The position numbers and the translations under genes were made by a program. A DNA stretch of 64,000 bases from Pseudoalteromonas sp. CO133X (GTDB taxonomy: Bacteria; Pseudomonadota; Gammaproteobacteria; Enterobacterales; Alteromonadaceae), in NCBI GenBank assembly GCA_004208945.1, contig SGPE01000022.1:1-64000 (forward strand). Reading direction: 5' to 3'. The notes under the pieces were generated by a model. That model was not told the origin of the DNA, did not search any database, and saw only the letters and a list, made by a program, of their open reading frames with translations. Below, in pieces: positions 32,459 to 41,077 of this stretch (positions within the stretch are counted from its first letter, which is position 1; the number at the start of each line of letters is the position of its first letter).

Positions 32459-33637
32459 ATGCGCTTTTTATCAATTACTTTTTTAAGTAGCTTTTTTCTT
32501 TTGTGTACCCAAAATACGTTGGCGCAGTCTGAAATTAAACAGCAAACCCCTAATTATACCCAGCAAACCCACAGTTTTAAATCGACCATTTTAAATGAGC
32601 AACGCACTGTCGTTGTGCAATTACCAAAAAGCTATCAGGCCCATCCTAATAAGAAATACCCTGTTATCTATCGTTTAGATGGGGCTGGTAATTTACCATT
32701 GATTAATGCTGTGCTTGAGCGCTTACAACAAAATGATCAGGCGCCAGAGGCAATTATTGTTGCAATTGAAAGCACTAATCGACTTAGAGACTTTTATCCC
32801 ACAGTGAACAAAGAACCACAAGGGCCCGTTGGCGAAGGCGGTGGTGCAGCAAAGTTTCTAGCTTTCGTAGAGCAAGAACTGATGCCTTTGGTTAATAAGC
32901 AGTATCGCACTCATGATTATAGAATTATCGCAGGAGCTTCCGCGGCTGGTGTATTTGCTCTTTACGCAATGCAGGCTAACCCCGAGCTATTTCAAGCACA
33001 TATTGCTTATAGTCCTGCGGTATGGTGGAACTATGGTGCCCCAGTTAATAGCCTAAAAACCTTTATTACTAAAGCCAACAGTATCAACAGCTATGTATAT
33101 ATGAATATCGGCGAAGAAGCCGGCATTATGCGCGAAAGATACGATGATATGCAGCAAACGATGCAAAATAGTAAGGTGCAAAATCTGCGCTTTAAGAGTG
33201 ACGCCTTTGCAGGCGTTTCGCATAACCTAACCTCAGCTGCAGGGGCATTTAATGCTTACCATGGCTTATTTTTATCTAAACATATGCCTTTGAGTGCACT
33301 GGGCGATGATGTTTCATCGATTGATGCCTATTATCAACGTTTATCCCAGCAATGGGGTGAGCAAATAGCGCCACCAGACCGTGCTGTTAGGTTACTTGGT
33401 TACAGCTTAACGGATAACCAGCAATTTGAGCGCGCGATTGAGGTGTTTAAGTACAATATCAAAAACTATCCTAAATCAGCGTACGCCTTGTCAGCTTTGT
33501 CATATGGCTATGAAATGCAAGGTAATACTCGCCAAGCATTAGTCCACATTGAGGCTGCAATAGCAGTTGCCGATGACGCTTACCCTTACCTTAATTACTT
33601 AAAAGAGACAAAAACTAGGTTGCAAGGGCTGCTATAA
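32459..33637 (+). CDS. exported esterase-D-like alpha/beta hydrolase
   Basis: A 392-residue exported protein of the esterase D/enterochelin esterase fold. Its signal peptide is MRFLSITFLSSFFLLCTQNT followed by LAQS. The hydrolase part has YPVIYRLDGAG and the nucleophile in GASAAGVFAL, where the usual GxSxGG reads GASAAG. A tail of about 70 residues shows TPR-like repeats (FERAIEVFKYNIKNYPKSAYALSAL). The start at 32459 follows AAGGGA; the frame is open upstream, but only this start gives a signal peptide. The substrate is unknown (ester, peptide or siderophore). Confidence 0.82.
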   Translation: MRFLSITFLSSFFLLCTQNTLAQSEIKQQTPNYTQQTHSFKSTILNEQRTVVVQLPKSYQAHPNKKYPVIYRLDGAGNLPLINAVLERLQQNDQAPEAIIVAIESTNRLRDFYPTVNKEPQGPVGEGGGAAKFLAFVEQELMPLVNKQYRTHDYRIIAGASAAGVFALYAMQANPELFQAHIAYSPAVWWNYGAPVNSLKTFITKANSINSYVYMNIGEEAGIMRERYDDMQQTMQNSKVQNLRFKSDAFAGVSHNLTSAAGAFNAYHGLFLSKHMPLSALGDDVSSIDAYYQRLSQQWGEQIAPPDRAVRLLGYSLTDNQQFERAIEVFKYNIKNYPKSAYALSALSYGYEMQGNTRQALVHIEAAIAVADDAYPYLNYLKETKTRLQGLL

Positions 33638-34000
33638 TCAATAGGCTCGCTCCCCTAAGTCATATGCAAAATAACCATAGGTCGCAAAGATCATCATAGC
33701 AACTAATGAGCAATGCATGGCTCGAGCGAGTACAAGATCAATCGGGCGTGCGTGACGAAGTATTGCTTCACCGTTAACAATAGTTGCTTTGGCAGGTTTT
33801 TGACGACGAATTACTTTGCCATACATGGTCACTCTTATGCCTATTCCTTTATCCCATAGAGGCTCGTGTATTCCTTCTTCGCGCATTTTCTTCTCAATGT
33901 GCTTCATTGAAATACGAGTGAAGCATAGAGTTGAGATAAGAAAAGAGATAAATACAGGAAATGATATTATAAAAAAAATGAACTCGGGTATTATATACAT
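33638..34000 (-). CDS. small inner-membrane protein of unknown function
   Basis: A 120-residue protein with a hydrophobic segment at each end (about 4-27 and 95-115) and a basic middle part (IRVTMYGKVIRRQKPAKAT). Not recognised. The chosen start is ATG at 34000 with AGG seven bases upstream; a GTG at 34018 in frame has no ribosome site. Its stop touches the stop of the esterase-like gene, so the two genes converge with no space for a terminator. Confidence 0.6.
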   Translation of the reverse strand: MYIIPEFIFFIISFPVFISFLISTLCFTRISMKHIEKKMREEGIHEPLWDKGIGIRVTMYGKVIRRQKPAKATIVNGEAILRHARPIDLVLARAMHCSLVAMMIFATYGYFAYDLGERAY

Positions 34001-34054
34001 ATTAAAACCTGTCAACACTTGAACTTAAATCATACACAGCGCCAGATATAAGTT

Positions 34055-34183
34055 GTTCTAAAGAATCACCCACCTAACAGGGCTCATGGTAATAGCAATG
34101 CTGACACTTGCAGTCACTGTGGTCCACCTATAAAAGCCTCTGCGGCCAAGCCCTGTTGTTTCTACAACTGCACGGCGTTGTAA
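34055..34183 (+). pseudogene. possible relic of the CcoI/FixI metal-binding start
   Basis: An open stretch without a start codon ends at TAA 34181-34183 and reads ADTCSHCGPPIKAS, then KPCCFYNCTAL. This has the order of Cys motifs at the start of CcoI/FixI copper ATPases (C-x-H-C-G-x-P-I, then CCxxCxA) but with the middle shortened. No other part of such a gene is nearby. It may be a decayed fragment, a small Zn-binding peptide or chance. Confidence 0.35.
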
Positions 34184-34326
34184 TGAGTGCATGTAAGTTA
34201 ATTAAGGCAATAAGAGTAAGGTTTCAACCATAACTTATATAGCTTAGCCTTTATTTCCAACGCATTAAGCCACCACTGTATAACCGTATTAAGTTACATG
34301 ACTTCTTTGGTGGCTTATTGCATACA
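34184..34326. other. non-coding region with a long inverted repeat
   Basis: Perfect 10-bp arms taagccacca (34266-34275) and tggtggctta (34308-34317), 32 bases apart, lie just past the stop of the minus-strand operon, which ends at 34327. They may form its terminator stem, though no T tract is clear. Confidence 0.5.
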
Positions 34327-35151
34327 TTAAGCGATTTGTTGTTTTCTCATTGTTTCGAGTTTGGCGTACATATGTTCTGTAAAAAAGCCGTGCATTAAAA
34401 ATCGTTGCCCTAAATTCCACGGGCCTACGAGGTAATGCGGGTATTTATTATATGCGTACTCGGTTAATGAGCTATCGTTGATTATTTTTCCTATTCTAAT
34501 TGCGATGCTGTGATCTAGGTTGAATCCATTAATGGCATCGCGATATTCATCACGTTTTAATAATAAGCAAAATAAGCACATAAATAAGGCATGTGCGGTT
34601 TCAAAATCAATGACTTGCGTGGCTTTTTTTTCGATGAAAAAATCTTTCATATTAATTGGTTGCCAACTTTTCCAATTATATCGATTGGATTTATTAATGT
34701 GTGTTTGAGCATTGCCGAGTTGTGCGAAGGACTCAAACAATTCTTGGTCGTGATCAACAAAGCTATTGTGTAGCATGTCGTCTATTGTTTTAGGGTATAG
34801 ATTCACTCTATAACTGTGATCTGTGTTTTCTGAAAGGAAGTTTAAAATATTTGATTCTGTGGCAAAGTGCCTAAGAATAAGCATATTCGCCTCTGGCGAA
34901 ACAAAGTACTTACAAAACCAGCAAATGGTTTTTTGTAAAAATGTATGCGCACTAAATTGTGGTAATGGTAGCCTTTTTAAAAACCAAATCAGATGCAATA
35001 AAATAGCAAATACAAACTGCAAAATGGGCCTTAGTGTCCAGCGAAAGCGATTTTCTAAATCTTTGTGCCAAAGTGTTAATGCTTGCTGATCAATAGGCAG
35101 AGAGTCATCATTTTTTAGTGCCCTTATGTAGGCGCTTTGGTTATTGCTCAT
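34327..35151 (-). CDS. unknown protein of the HDO-KASIII operon
   Basis: Not recognised. The 274-residue protein has one hydrophobic segment (about 43-62, RPILQFVFAILLHLIWFLKR) in an otherwise soluble, helical sequence with many His and Trp. It is probably membrane-attached. The start is ATG 35151 with a GGAG site seven bases upstream; a TTG two codons earlier is unlikely. It overlaps the haem-oxygenase-like gene by 11 bases and closes the operon, so it should act in the same pathway. Confidence 0.7.
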   Translation of the reverse strand: MSNNQSAYIRALKNDDSLPIDQQALTLWHKDLENRFRWTLRPILQFVFAILLHLIWFLKRLPLPQFSAHTFLQKTICWFCKYFVSPEANMLILRHFATESNILNFLSENTDHSYRVNLYPKTIDDMLHNSFVDHDQELFESFAQLGNAQTHINKSNRYNWKSWQPINMKDFFIEKKATQVIDFETAHALFMCLFCLLLKRDEYRDAINGFNLDHSIAIRIGKIINDSSLTEYAYNKYPHYLVGPWNLGQRFLMHGFFTEHMYAKLETMRKQQIA

Positions 35152-35827
35152 TATCAATCTCCTCTAGTTGCAAGCAATACAAACGCCCTACAACCTTAGC
35201 TGTTTTAACTATGGTGGCTACTTTATCGTTTGAGGATGCGACGCGATCAATGAGTTGATAAAGTTCTTTTAGGTGCTCAACATCATTTTTGCCATGATAT
35301 TCTAAAAAACAAGTGATGTTTGCTGTGGGTTGTAAGTGTTCTTTAACCAGCTTGGCCCACTTGAGTGACATTTTGTTTCCTAGCCCTTCAATGATCCACA
35401 TAGCACCAATGAGCGCAACAGGGTTGGGTTTACTGGCGCTGTACATTAGGTAACCATGCAGCGCCTCTGAGCCTAAATTTCTGTCGGCTGTTTGTATATC
35501 ATCAAGGTTGCCACCGGCTGCTAGGTAGTCTTTCTCGATCATCAAATAGTCGCGGTGTTCTTCGTGGGCATGATGGATAACGCTAGAGCGAACATCACTG
35601 TAATTACGGTCAAAACTGGATGCGCTGCGGCTTATCCACCTTGAACCTTCAATCACTTGTTGACGCATATTGAGCAATAAATGACGGTAATCTTGTTGGC
35701 TTAATTTACCCGTTTCTAATCGTTTTACTATTGGCACTTTTGATAGATTGCGATCAAAATCAAGCCATACTTGTAGTAACTGTTGTAGGCATTTCTTACC
35801 AAGCTCAGTTTGAATGTAATGTTCCAT
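35141..35827 (-). CDS. haem-oxygenase-like metalloenzyme (iron-containing redox enzyme family)
   Basis: A 228-residue all-helical protein of the TenA/PqqC/haem-oxygenase-like fold. Candidate metal ligands are Glu60 (VIEGSRW), the cluster H85-H-A-H-E-E-H91, Glu147 (WIIEGLG) and H178-x3-D182-x2-H185 (YHGKNDVEH). The last trio has the spacing of the third-helix ligands in haem-oxygenase-like diiron oxidases such as CADD. Members cleave C-C bonds or oxidise N or C on small substrates. Here it is packed directly behind a ketoacyl synthase III gene (one base apart), so a fatty acyl or ketoacyl substrate is likely. Not a thiamin enzyme by context. Confidence 0.78.
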   Translation of the reverse strand: MEHYIQTELGKKCLQQLLQVWLDFDRNLSKVPIVKRLETGKLSQQDYRHLLLNMRQQVIEGSRWISRSASSFDRNYSDVRSSVIHHAHEEHRDYLMIEKDYLAAGGNLDDIQTADRNLGSEALHGYLMYSASKPNPVALIGAMWIIEGLGNKMSLKWAKLVKEHLQPTANITCFLEYHGKNDVEHLKELYQLIDRVASSNDKVATIVKTAKVVGRLYCLQLEEIDNEQ

Positions 35828-35828
35828 G

Positions 35829-36938
35829 TTATTTCTCTATTGTTAGCAGCATATATGCGCAGTTAAATCGGCCTGACTCAGGAACCATACACAGAATCGT
35901 GTCGCCTGAGTTTAAAGTATGCGTTTTTATAAACTCATCCAGCATGATAAATAATGAAGCGCAGCCGGTATTTCCTCTGTCATAGAGATTTGTGTACCAT
36001 TTTTCTTCAGGAATAAAAGTGCCAGCTTGTTCTAGCATTTCAAAAATTTTGCCTTTGAAATAGTGTGATGAAAAATGGCAAAGTACATGATCGATTTTAT
36101 CAACGTCGACATCACCTGCATTTATGAGTTTTAAAAATCCATTAACACCAACGGTAACGATATTATCTAATAGCCTAACATCTTGCCTGAGCAATAATGC
36201 GCCAGCTTTTTCTGCTGCAGCGTAGGTTGGGTAGTCTTGCCAGGTTTTTATATCCTCATTTTTACTTTTGCCTAATGACATGCAGGTATCGTATACGTCA
36301 GCGTGAGAAAAGCTTTTTATCCATTCGATTTTTAAACTTGTGGTGTTAGGTCTAGGGATATTTTCGAGCAGTAGGGCGCCGGCCCCGTCTGAGAGCATCC
36401 AGCGCAAAAACTCGGCATTAAAATCTACGGCATTATCTGTAATTACTTCATAGCGCGAGTGTTTGAATAGTCGAGAGGCAAGCTCACTTGCTACCACTAA
36501 TGCGTTATCGCTTAATTCTGCTTTGATATTAGCGAATGCGTATTTGAGCGCCATCATACTACTTGAGCAAATACCATGGCTGGTGTTTATTTCTACTTCA
36601 GGAATATTAAGCTCGGCTTGTAACATGCTACTAAACCCAGGTAAAACCATATCACCTTGACTGGTTGCAGTACTTAACAGCTTGATTTTACTGCGCGGTA
36701 GAAAACTGTTTTCAATGCAGCTTATGGCTGCCTTCTTAGCTAGGTCACAGTTGCTTTCAACTGTTTGCTGCTTTGTGTTTATGGCGTAGTGGCGTGTTTT
36801 TATACCATTCGACTTTAAAATTTTATTTTTTAAGCGGCTGGGTTTGTTATTTATTAAGCCCAGTACAGCTTCGATTTCGTCATTATCGATTGGGTTTCCT
36901 GGCAAGTAGCGACCAGTACTATTTATATATACGTTCAC
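35829..36938 (-). CDS. 3-oxoacyl-ACP synthase III family protein (FabH/OleA-like)
   Basis: A 369-residue thiolase-fold condensing enzyme with the KAS III triad: Cys124 in HGICSSSMM, His288 in LCHFSS and Asn323 in DRGNTGCAS. It has the FabH layout but is some 50 residues longer than housekeeping FabH and lacks the usual NTDG/HQAN spelling, which points to a specialised role. The start is GTG, with AAGGAAG upstream, and it overlaps the stop of the membrane-protein gene by four bases. It probably makes a ketoacyl product that the adjacent metalloenzyme acts on. Confidence 0.87.
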   Translation of the reverse strand: MNVYINSTGRYLPGNPIDNDEIEAVLGLINNKPSRLKNKILKSNGIKTRHYAINTKQQTVESNCDLAKKAAISCIENSFLPRSKIKLLSTATSQGDMVLPGFSSMLQAELNIPEVEINTSHGICSSSMMALKYAFANIKAELSDNALVVASELASRLFKHSRYEVITDNAVDFNAEFLRWMLSDGAGALLLENIPRPNTTSLKIEWIKSFSHADVYDTCMSLGKSKNEDIKTWQDYPTYAAAEKAGALLLRQDVRLLDNIVTVGVNGFLKLINAGDVDVDKIDHVLCHFSSHYFKGKIFEMLEQAGTFIPEEKWYTNLYDRGNTGCASLFIMLDEFIKTHTLNSGDTILCMVPESGRFNCAYMLLTIEK

Positions 36939-37498
36939 GCTTTTCTTCCTTTAAAGTAAGCATAAATACAGCGAAGGTTTTCTTCCATGTAGGGAAACAC
37001 ACACACAATAGCCATAAATGTTAAATAAGCAGGTAAGTAGCTAGATGTGCCATATGGGTTTTCAAGTAATGTAAATGTCATTTCTCCATTGAGATCTAAG
37101 GTAATTAATTTTAAAAAATGATCCCAATTGATGACAATAATGCTGGTTAGCATATACAGGGGCAAGGATCCTAAATAGGTGTGGGCGTGCATTTCCCAAA
37201 TAGAGATTTCTCTTATGGGGGATGCATAGGCAACATCCATATGGGCAACGAGCTCGTGCAAAACCCAAGTTATGATACAAATAAGTAAAATGAGTGCATT
37301 GACATCAAATATAAGGCAGAGCACGATGGGTAGCCCCATCTGAATTCCCATAACGGAATGCATTAATGTTTCTTTAATGCCTGTAGTGTGTTCTATCTTA
37401 GTTGCGCGGTGACAGCACCAATCAACAAATCCAGCTATTCCCCATAGCGGTAAGAAAAAGTACAGCAATGCGTTTATTAGTAGTAAAGAGGTATCCAT
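36935..37498 (-). CDS. polytopic membrane protein with His motifs (possible hydroxylase-like)
   Basis: A 187-residue membrane protein with about four to five helices. Polar loops hold the clusters DWCCHR, KIEHTTGIKETLMH, HELVAHMD and EMHAHTYLG. Eight His/Glu near membrane faces are reminiscent of membrane-bound fatty-acid hydroxylases and desaturases, but the spacing does not fit the classic eight-His pattern, so this remains a guess. The start is Met at 37498 with AAGGA about ten bases upstream; a Met at 37522 has no ribosome site. It is the first gene of the four-gene operon. Confidence 0.68.
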   Translation of the reverse strand: MDTSLLLINALLYFFLPLWGIAGFVDWCCHRATKIEHTTGIKETLMHSVMGIQMGLPIVLCLIFDVNALILLICIITWVLHELVAHMDVAYASPIREISIWEMHAHTYLGSLPLYMLTSIIVINWDHFLKLITLDLNGEMTFTLLENPYGTSSYLPAYLTFMAIVCVFPYMEENLRCIYAYFKGRKA

Positions 37499-37663
37499 TC
37501 TCGTTTGTTCCTTTTTTACCATGCATAGTAGGGGGTTATGATTTTTTAGTCAAAGCGTACTTTTCATAATACAGCTCATGGCAAATTATAATTTGTTATT
37601 ATGGCCTATTAATAAAGGGCTAGGGGCTGAGGGATAAATTGAGTCGCTGTGCAGTGTTTAATA

Positions 37664-37687
37664 CCCCGCATTGCTGCGGGGTTTTTT
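37664..37687. terminator. strong hairpin upstream of the lipid operon
   Basis: 7-bp GC stem ccccgca/tgcgggg (37664-37670, 37675-37681) with a 4-base loop and six T on the plus strand. On the minus strand it lies 24 bases after the tricorn gene stop and could serve it, although T follow only in the plus direction. Confidence 0.75.
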
Positions 37688-37710
37688 GCTTTTTTACAAA
37701 GAGTTAAAAA

Positions 37711-40700
37711 TTAAAAGTCAGTCGGTGCGGGTGGCACGGTGAGTGGCTTTTTGGGGTTGTCTTTTAGCTCTTTTAACAGCTCTTCTACGGCACGTTCAAT
37801 CGACGGATCTTTACCTTGATAGATAAGCTCTGGGCGGTCAACAACCTTGATATCTGGAGTGACACCTTCGTTTTCGATGATCCAGTTGCCATCGTTATCT
37901 AAAATGCGGAATGTTGCCGCGATAACTTGGCCGCCATCTACTAGGCTTGGGTTACCCGAAATACCAATTAATCCACCCCAAGTACGGGTGCCAATAAGCT
38001 TACCTAACCCTGCTTGGCGGAAGTAGTAAGGAATAGCGTCACCGCCTGAACTTGAGTAACCATTGATCAGCATGGCTTTTGGACCATCATGAGCAAATTG
38101 TGGTGTTTTCGTTGGCTCAACACCGCGGCGCTTCCAATAGTTAAGCGGTTTACGGGCAAGCCACGTGATCATGTGCTCAGGAATAAAGCCGCCGCCATTG
38201 TATCGGTCATCAATAATCATGGCGTCTTTGGTGGTTTGCGGCATGTAGTTTTTGAACATGGCGCGGTTACCCTCAAACGCTGTATTGGGTAAGTGAACAT
38301 AACCAATACGGCCATTTGATAGCTTATCAACGTAGGCTGCACGAGAGTTAACCCAGTCTAAATAACGCAAACCTTGTTCGCTCGCTACAGGCTTAACGGT
38401 AACTTGCCATGCACCTTTGCTGCGCGGTTTACTGTTAAGTACCAGCTCAACTTGTTCACCTTGGGTGTTCTCTAGTAATTCGTAGAAGTTAGCTACGTCT
38501 TTTACTGAGCGGCCATTTACGGCAATGATGTAGTCGCCGTTATGTGCTTTTACCCCTGTTGTGCCAAGTGGTGAACGGAAGTCTTCATGCCAGTTTTCAC
38601 CTTGGAAGATTTGCTCAATTTTTACGTATCCTGATGGATCGCTGGCAAGTTTTGCACCCAATAAACCATGCTTTTTACGCTCTGCTTTTGGCATATCACC
38701 CGACTGCACATAAATGTGGCCTGCGTTTATTTCACCTGCGATTTCACTAAGAATGTAATCTAAGTCACTACGGTGTGAGATAGCATCAGCCATAGGTTGA
38801 TACTTGGCTAAAATTGCGTCCCAATCTTGGCCGTGATGGTTTTCATCGTAGAACCAATCACGTAATGTACGCCAGCCTTCAACATACATTTGCTGCCATT
38901 CAATTTGCGGCTCAATTTTTAAGGTCATTTTACTGAGATCGAGTTTATTCGCCGCTAAGTCTTGTTTGGCTTTTGGCTCAATTAAGCTGTAATCCTTGCC
39001 TGCATGAACAAGCAGGTGCTCACCGTTACTCGAAATTGTGTAATTACTGACTCCTTCAGCCACGGTTTCAAGCTCACTATCGTGAGCTGTGCCAATCAGT
39101 TGCAAACCGCCATTAGCCAGTGTTAGCACACCATCTTTGACTGCGGTTAAGCCACGATAATCACCTGCTGGTGCATTTAAAGCGGTTATACGCTGCATAA
39201 AGTCGCTGCTTTGCAGGGTATTTTTTGCTTTCTTGTCGTCATCTTTTTGTTTATCGCTGACGATCGCTGTTTCGTCACTTTGTAGTGCGATAAGTGGCTT
39301 GATACTGTCATTTACGGCAGCGGCATAAATACGCGTTGCACGATTAAACATATAGTCAAACTCATAGCTACTGAAGGCTAAGTTAAAGTCGCGCTCAGAA
39401 CTAAAGTACAGGTATTGACCATCAGGAGAAAAAGTTGGATTTTGCTCATTGGTCATTTCATCCGTTAAGCGAGTCACTTTCTTTTCATCAATATTGTAGT
39501 GCCACAATGAGGCATAGCGGTTTTCATTGTTTTTCACATACACAATGTCTTCGCTATTTGGCGACCAAGTATATTGGCGGATGCCTTCTTCATCATAGAT
39601 GCTGGTATCAATTTTGTGTTGTTTTCCTGATTTTGCATCTATCCACCACAGTGTGTGGTTTTTATCTGCAAATAACAGTTTTGAGCTATCTGGTGACCAA
39701 ATTGGTGTAAAACGCCAAATAGTGCCGTTGCTGGTTAGTTGTTTAGTGGCATTGTTGTCGCTGCGATCTTTTAAGTAAATTTCGTATTCGCCACTTTCAT
39801 CGCTCATATAAGCAATATAACGTCCATTTGGCGACCAACTTGCATCAATTTCGCGACCTTTAGCTGTGTAAGATAAGTTACGTGTAGGGCCTTGTTTAAC
39901 TGGCACGCTAAATAACTCACCGCGGGCAGTAAAGAGTGCACGCTTACCATCATGAGAAATCGACATAGAGTCGATAAAGTCACTGACATTTTTTGTGTAC
40001 GGCATTGCATACTGACGCACACCAGCAATGTTAATGCTCAGCTTAGTGCTTTTTTGAGTTTTTGGATCAAAGCGATAAAGGTAACCACCGTTTTCATAAA
40101 CAACAGCATTTGGGCCAGCTGATGGCCACAATACGTCAAAGTCTTTATGGTTGGTCAGCTTCTTAGGCTCAGCGCCTTTTTGGTATTGATACAGGTTAAG
40201 GGTGTAATCACGGTCAGATACAAAGTAAATGTTGTCGCCAACCCAAGTAGGTTGCTGATCGGTAGCACGGTTACTGGTCAGTTGCTCTGAGGTATTGTTT
40301 TTTAAATCGTAAACCCAGACATCTTGTGCACGACCGCCACGGGTGCGCTTCCAAGTACGAAATTCACGATCAATTGGCGTGTAAACATATTTGCTGCCAT
40401 CTGGCGAAAGCATCCCGCCACCGGTTTCAGGAATAGCAAGAGGCTGCTCAAGGCCACCGTCAGCAGGCACCATGTATGGAAGACCCATACGTTTACCCCA
40501 CGGTGTGCGGTTAGCACGAAATACCACATTTTTGCCATCCGCTGTCCAATCGAGAACACGATAATCAAAACCGCCGCGTGGTGGCATTGGGCCAACATCG
40601 TTGTAGTAAGTCAGTTGCTTTAAGCCAGAGCCATCGCTGTTAATGACATAAATTTGGCGGCTGCCATTGTACTCGGCTGCAAAGGCAATGCGTTTACCAT

Positions 40701-40926
40701 CAGGTGAAAACTTAGGGAAGGTTTCAAAGCCAATATGGTCGGTTAAGCGTTTGCTCTCGCCTGTTTGCGTATTAGCAATGTAAATATCGCCACCGTACAC
40801 AAAGGTAACGTTTTGGTTATGAATATCAGGAAAACGCAGTAAGCGCGTGTCTTTAGTTTCGTAAGCTGATGCCCAAGGTGCCAGTGTCGCAGCCATGGCC
40901 AGTGCCAACGTTGTTAGTTTTTTCAT
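37711..40926 (-). CDS. tricorn-like exported protease (S41 family)
   Basis: A 1071-residue exported protein with a signal peptide (MKKLTTLALAMAATLAPWAS, then AYE). Two stretches of TolB/propeller repeats fill roughly residues 30-640 (FSPDGKRIAFA, WSPNGRYIAYM, WSPDSSKLLFA, FSPDGQYLYFS). A tricorn core domain (WRTLRDWFYDENHHGQDWD), a PDZ domain (GDYIIAVNGRSV, near 830) and an S41 protease domain follow, with the nucleophile in YSSSGGD, about residue 960. The order is that of Thermoplasma tricorn, but here in a secreted form. It degrades oligopeptides or proteins in the periplasm. Transcribed singly. Confidence 0.94.
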   Translation of the reverse strand: MKKLTTLALAMAATLAPWASAYETKDTRLLRFPDIHNQNVTFVYGGDIYIANTQTGESKRLTDHIGFETFPKFSPDGKRIAFAAEYNGSRQIYVINSDGSGLKQLTYYNDVGPMPPRGGFDYRVLDWTADGKNVVFRANRTPWGKRMGLPYMVPADGGLEQPLAIPETGGGMLSPDGSKYVYTPIDREFRTWKRTRGGRAQDVWVYDLKNNTSEQLTSNRATDQQPTWVGDNIYFVSDRDYTLNLYQYQKGAEPKKLTNHKDFDVLWPSAGPNAVVYENGGYLYRFDPKTQKSTKLSINIAGVRQYAMPYTKNVSDFIDSMSISHDGKRALFTARGELFSVPVKQGPTRNLSYTAKGREIDASWSPNGRYIAYMSDESGEYEIYLKDRSDNNATKQLTSNGTIWRFTPIWSPDSSKLLFADKNHTLWWIDAKSGKQHKIDTSIYDEEGIRQYTWSPNSEDIVYVKNNENRYASLWHYNIDEKKVTRLTDEMTNEQNPTFSPDGQYLYFSSERDFNLAFSSYEFDYMFNRATRIYAAAVNDSIKPLIALQSDETAIVSDKQKDDDKKAKNTLQSSDFMQRITALNAPAGDYRGLTAVKDGVLTLANGGLQLIGTAHDSELETVAEGVSNYTISSNGEHLLVHAGKDYSLIEPKAKQDLAANKLDLSKMTLKIEPQIEWQQMYVEGWRTLRDWFYDENHHGQDWDAILAKYQPMADAISHRSDLDYILSEIAGEINAGHIYVQSGDMPKAERKKHGLLGAKLASDPSGYVKIEQIFQGENWHEDFRSPLGTTGVKAHNGDYIIAVNGRSVKDVANFYELLENTQGEQVELVLNSKPRSKGAWQVTVKPVASEQGLRYLDWVNSRAAYVDKLSNGRIGYVHLPNTAFEGNRAMFKNYMPQTTKDAMIIDDRYNGGGFIPEHMITWLARKPLNYWKRRGVEPTKTPQFAHDGPKAMLINGYSSSGGDAIPYYFRQAGLGKLIGTRTWGGLIGISGNPSLVDGGQVIAATFRILDNDGNWIIENEGVTPDIKVVDRPELIYQGKDPSIERAVEELLKELKDNPKKPLTVPPAPTDF

Positions 40927-41021
40927 GGGATTACATCCTATTTTGGGAACTGTAACAGCATAACAATTCGCTTAAAAATAGCGATGCAGATGCGATGAAA
41001 GCACTGTTACAAAATATGAAT

Positions 41022-41051
41022 AAAAAAGGTTGGCATTAAATACCAACCTTT
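41022..41051 (-). terminator. terminator of the znuD-aztD-like operon
   Basis: 9-bp stem aaaggttgg/ccaaccttt (41025-41033, 41043-41051) with a run of T on the minus strand; it lies 27 bases after the stop of the lipoprotein gene. Confidence 0.88.
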
Positions 41052-41077
41052 AATCGCTATTCGTTGAACTTTAAAAC

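Noticed and set aside
36936..37600. Luciferase-like or desaturase assignment for the membrane protein
   Set aside because: The His spacing does not match the classic desaturase boxes; kept only as a hydroxylase-like possibility.
39435..40623. Open frames on both strands within the tricorn-like protease gene
   Set aside because: Shadow frames with Cys/His/Trp-rich, low-complexity translations; the main frame shows full domain structure.
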